From Bacillota bacterium (GTDB lineage Bacteria; Bacillota; Clostridia; Oscillospirales; Oscillospiraceae): a stretch of 5,277 nucleotides of DNA. Each line of letters opens with the position of its first letter. The first letter of the stretch is position 1. The stretch lies in contig JAEXWS010000113.1 in the NCBI GenBank assembly GCA_023406225.1, positions 1-5,277 of the forward strand. Reading direction: 5' to 3'. A program made the translations under genes and the position numbers. This document shows positions 5,157-5,277 of the stretch, piece by piece. Under the pieces are notes generated by a model. The model was not told where the DNA came from. It made no database searches and was given only the letters and a program-made list of their open reading frames with translations.

Positions 5157-5277
5157 CAAAATCCTGAACGCCTTTTGCGGACGGACGCGCCCCCTGCGGA
5201 CAAAAGGGGACCGCGGGCGGCCGGGCGCGGCCCCGCTCCCGGGGGCCGGAAAAGGCTTTTGGAGAGCCGCGAAACAG

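Noticed and set aside
5157..5277. Open frames on both strands at the right edge
   Set aside because: No start codon with a ribosome binding site, no motif, and composition like non-coding GC-rich DNA; too short to judge at the window edge.
1..5277. CRISPR array, insertion sequence, tRNA or rRNA gene
   Set aside because: I saw no regularly spaced repeats, transposase motifs, terminal inverted repeats around a gene, or tRNA-like cloverleaf anywhere in the window.

Overview
The window is GC-rich DNA with strong G or C preference at third codon positions. Its ribosome binding sites are of the GGAGG type, GTG starts occur, promoters are sigma-A-like in AT-rich gaps, and it carries a TepA-type ClpP-family protease. 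Together these suggest a high-GC member of the Bacillota, most likely a gut clostridium of the Oscillospiraceae type. The placement is inferred from style and gene content only.

Left part (1-1250): two minus-strand genes encode a small XRE-type repressor-like protein (542-799) and, downstream of it, a multi-pass membrane protein cut by the window edge (1-420). The membrane gene has a near-consensus promoter of its own. Divergent from the XRE gene is a plus-strand gene for an orphan 96-residue protein (918-1208) that loosely resembles a shrunken response-regulator receiver domain. Its promoter has a 19-bp perfect palindrome filling most of the -35/-10 spacer, which is the most striking regulatory signal in the window. 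A hairpin terminator at 1211-1247 ends this gene and lies against the 3' end of the convergent tepA gene.

Middle (1246-2079): tepA on the minus strand encodes a ClpP-family serine protease homologue with the catalytic residues visible. A 126-bp gap separates it from the divergent proline operon. The gap holds an extended -10 promoter for proB and is too short for a T-box leader.

Right part (2080-5156): proB, proA and proC lie in order on the plus strand and make up the complete glutamate-to-proline route: glutamate 5-kinase, gamma-glutamyl phosphate reductase and pyrroline-5-carboxylate reductase. They end at a strong intrinsic terminator (5117-5156). ProB is the short form without the C-terminal PUA domain. 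The 118-bp proB-proA gap holds a possible 14-codon leader ORF with its own ribosome binding site and a GC-rich hairpin. The last 120 bases (5157-5277) hold no gene I can support, only a loose inverted repeat.

Most of the window is ordinary metabolism. I found no clearly new system. The points most worth checking are the palindrome-controlled orphan protein beside the XRE/membrane pair and the small leader ORF between proB and proA.
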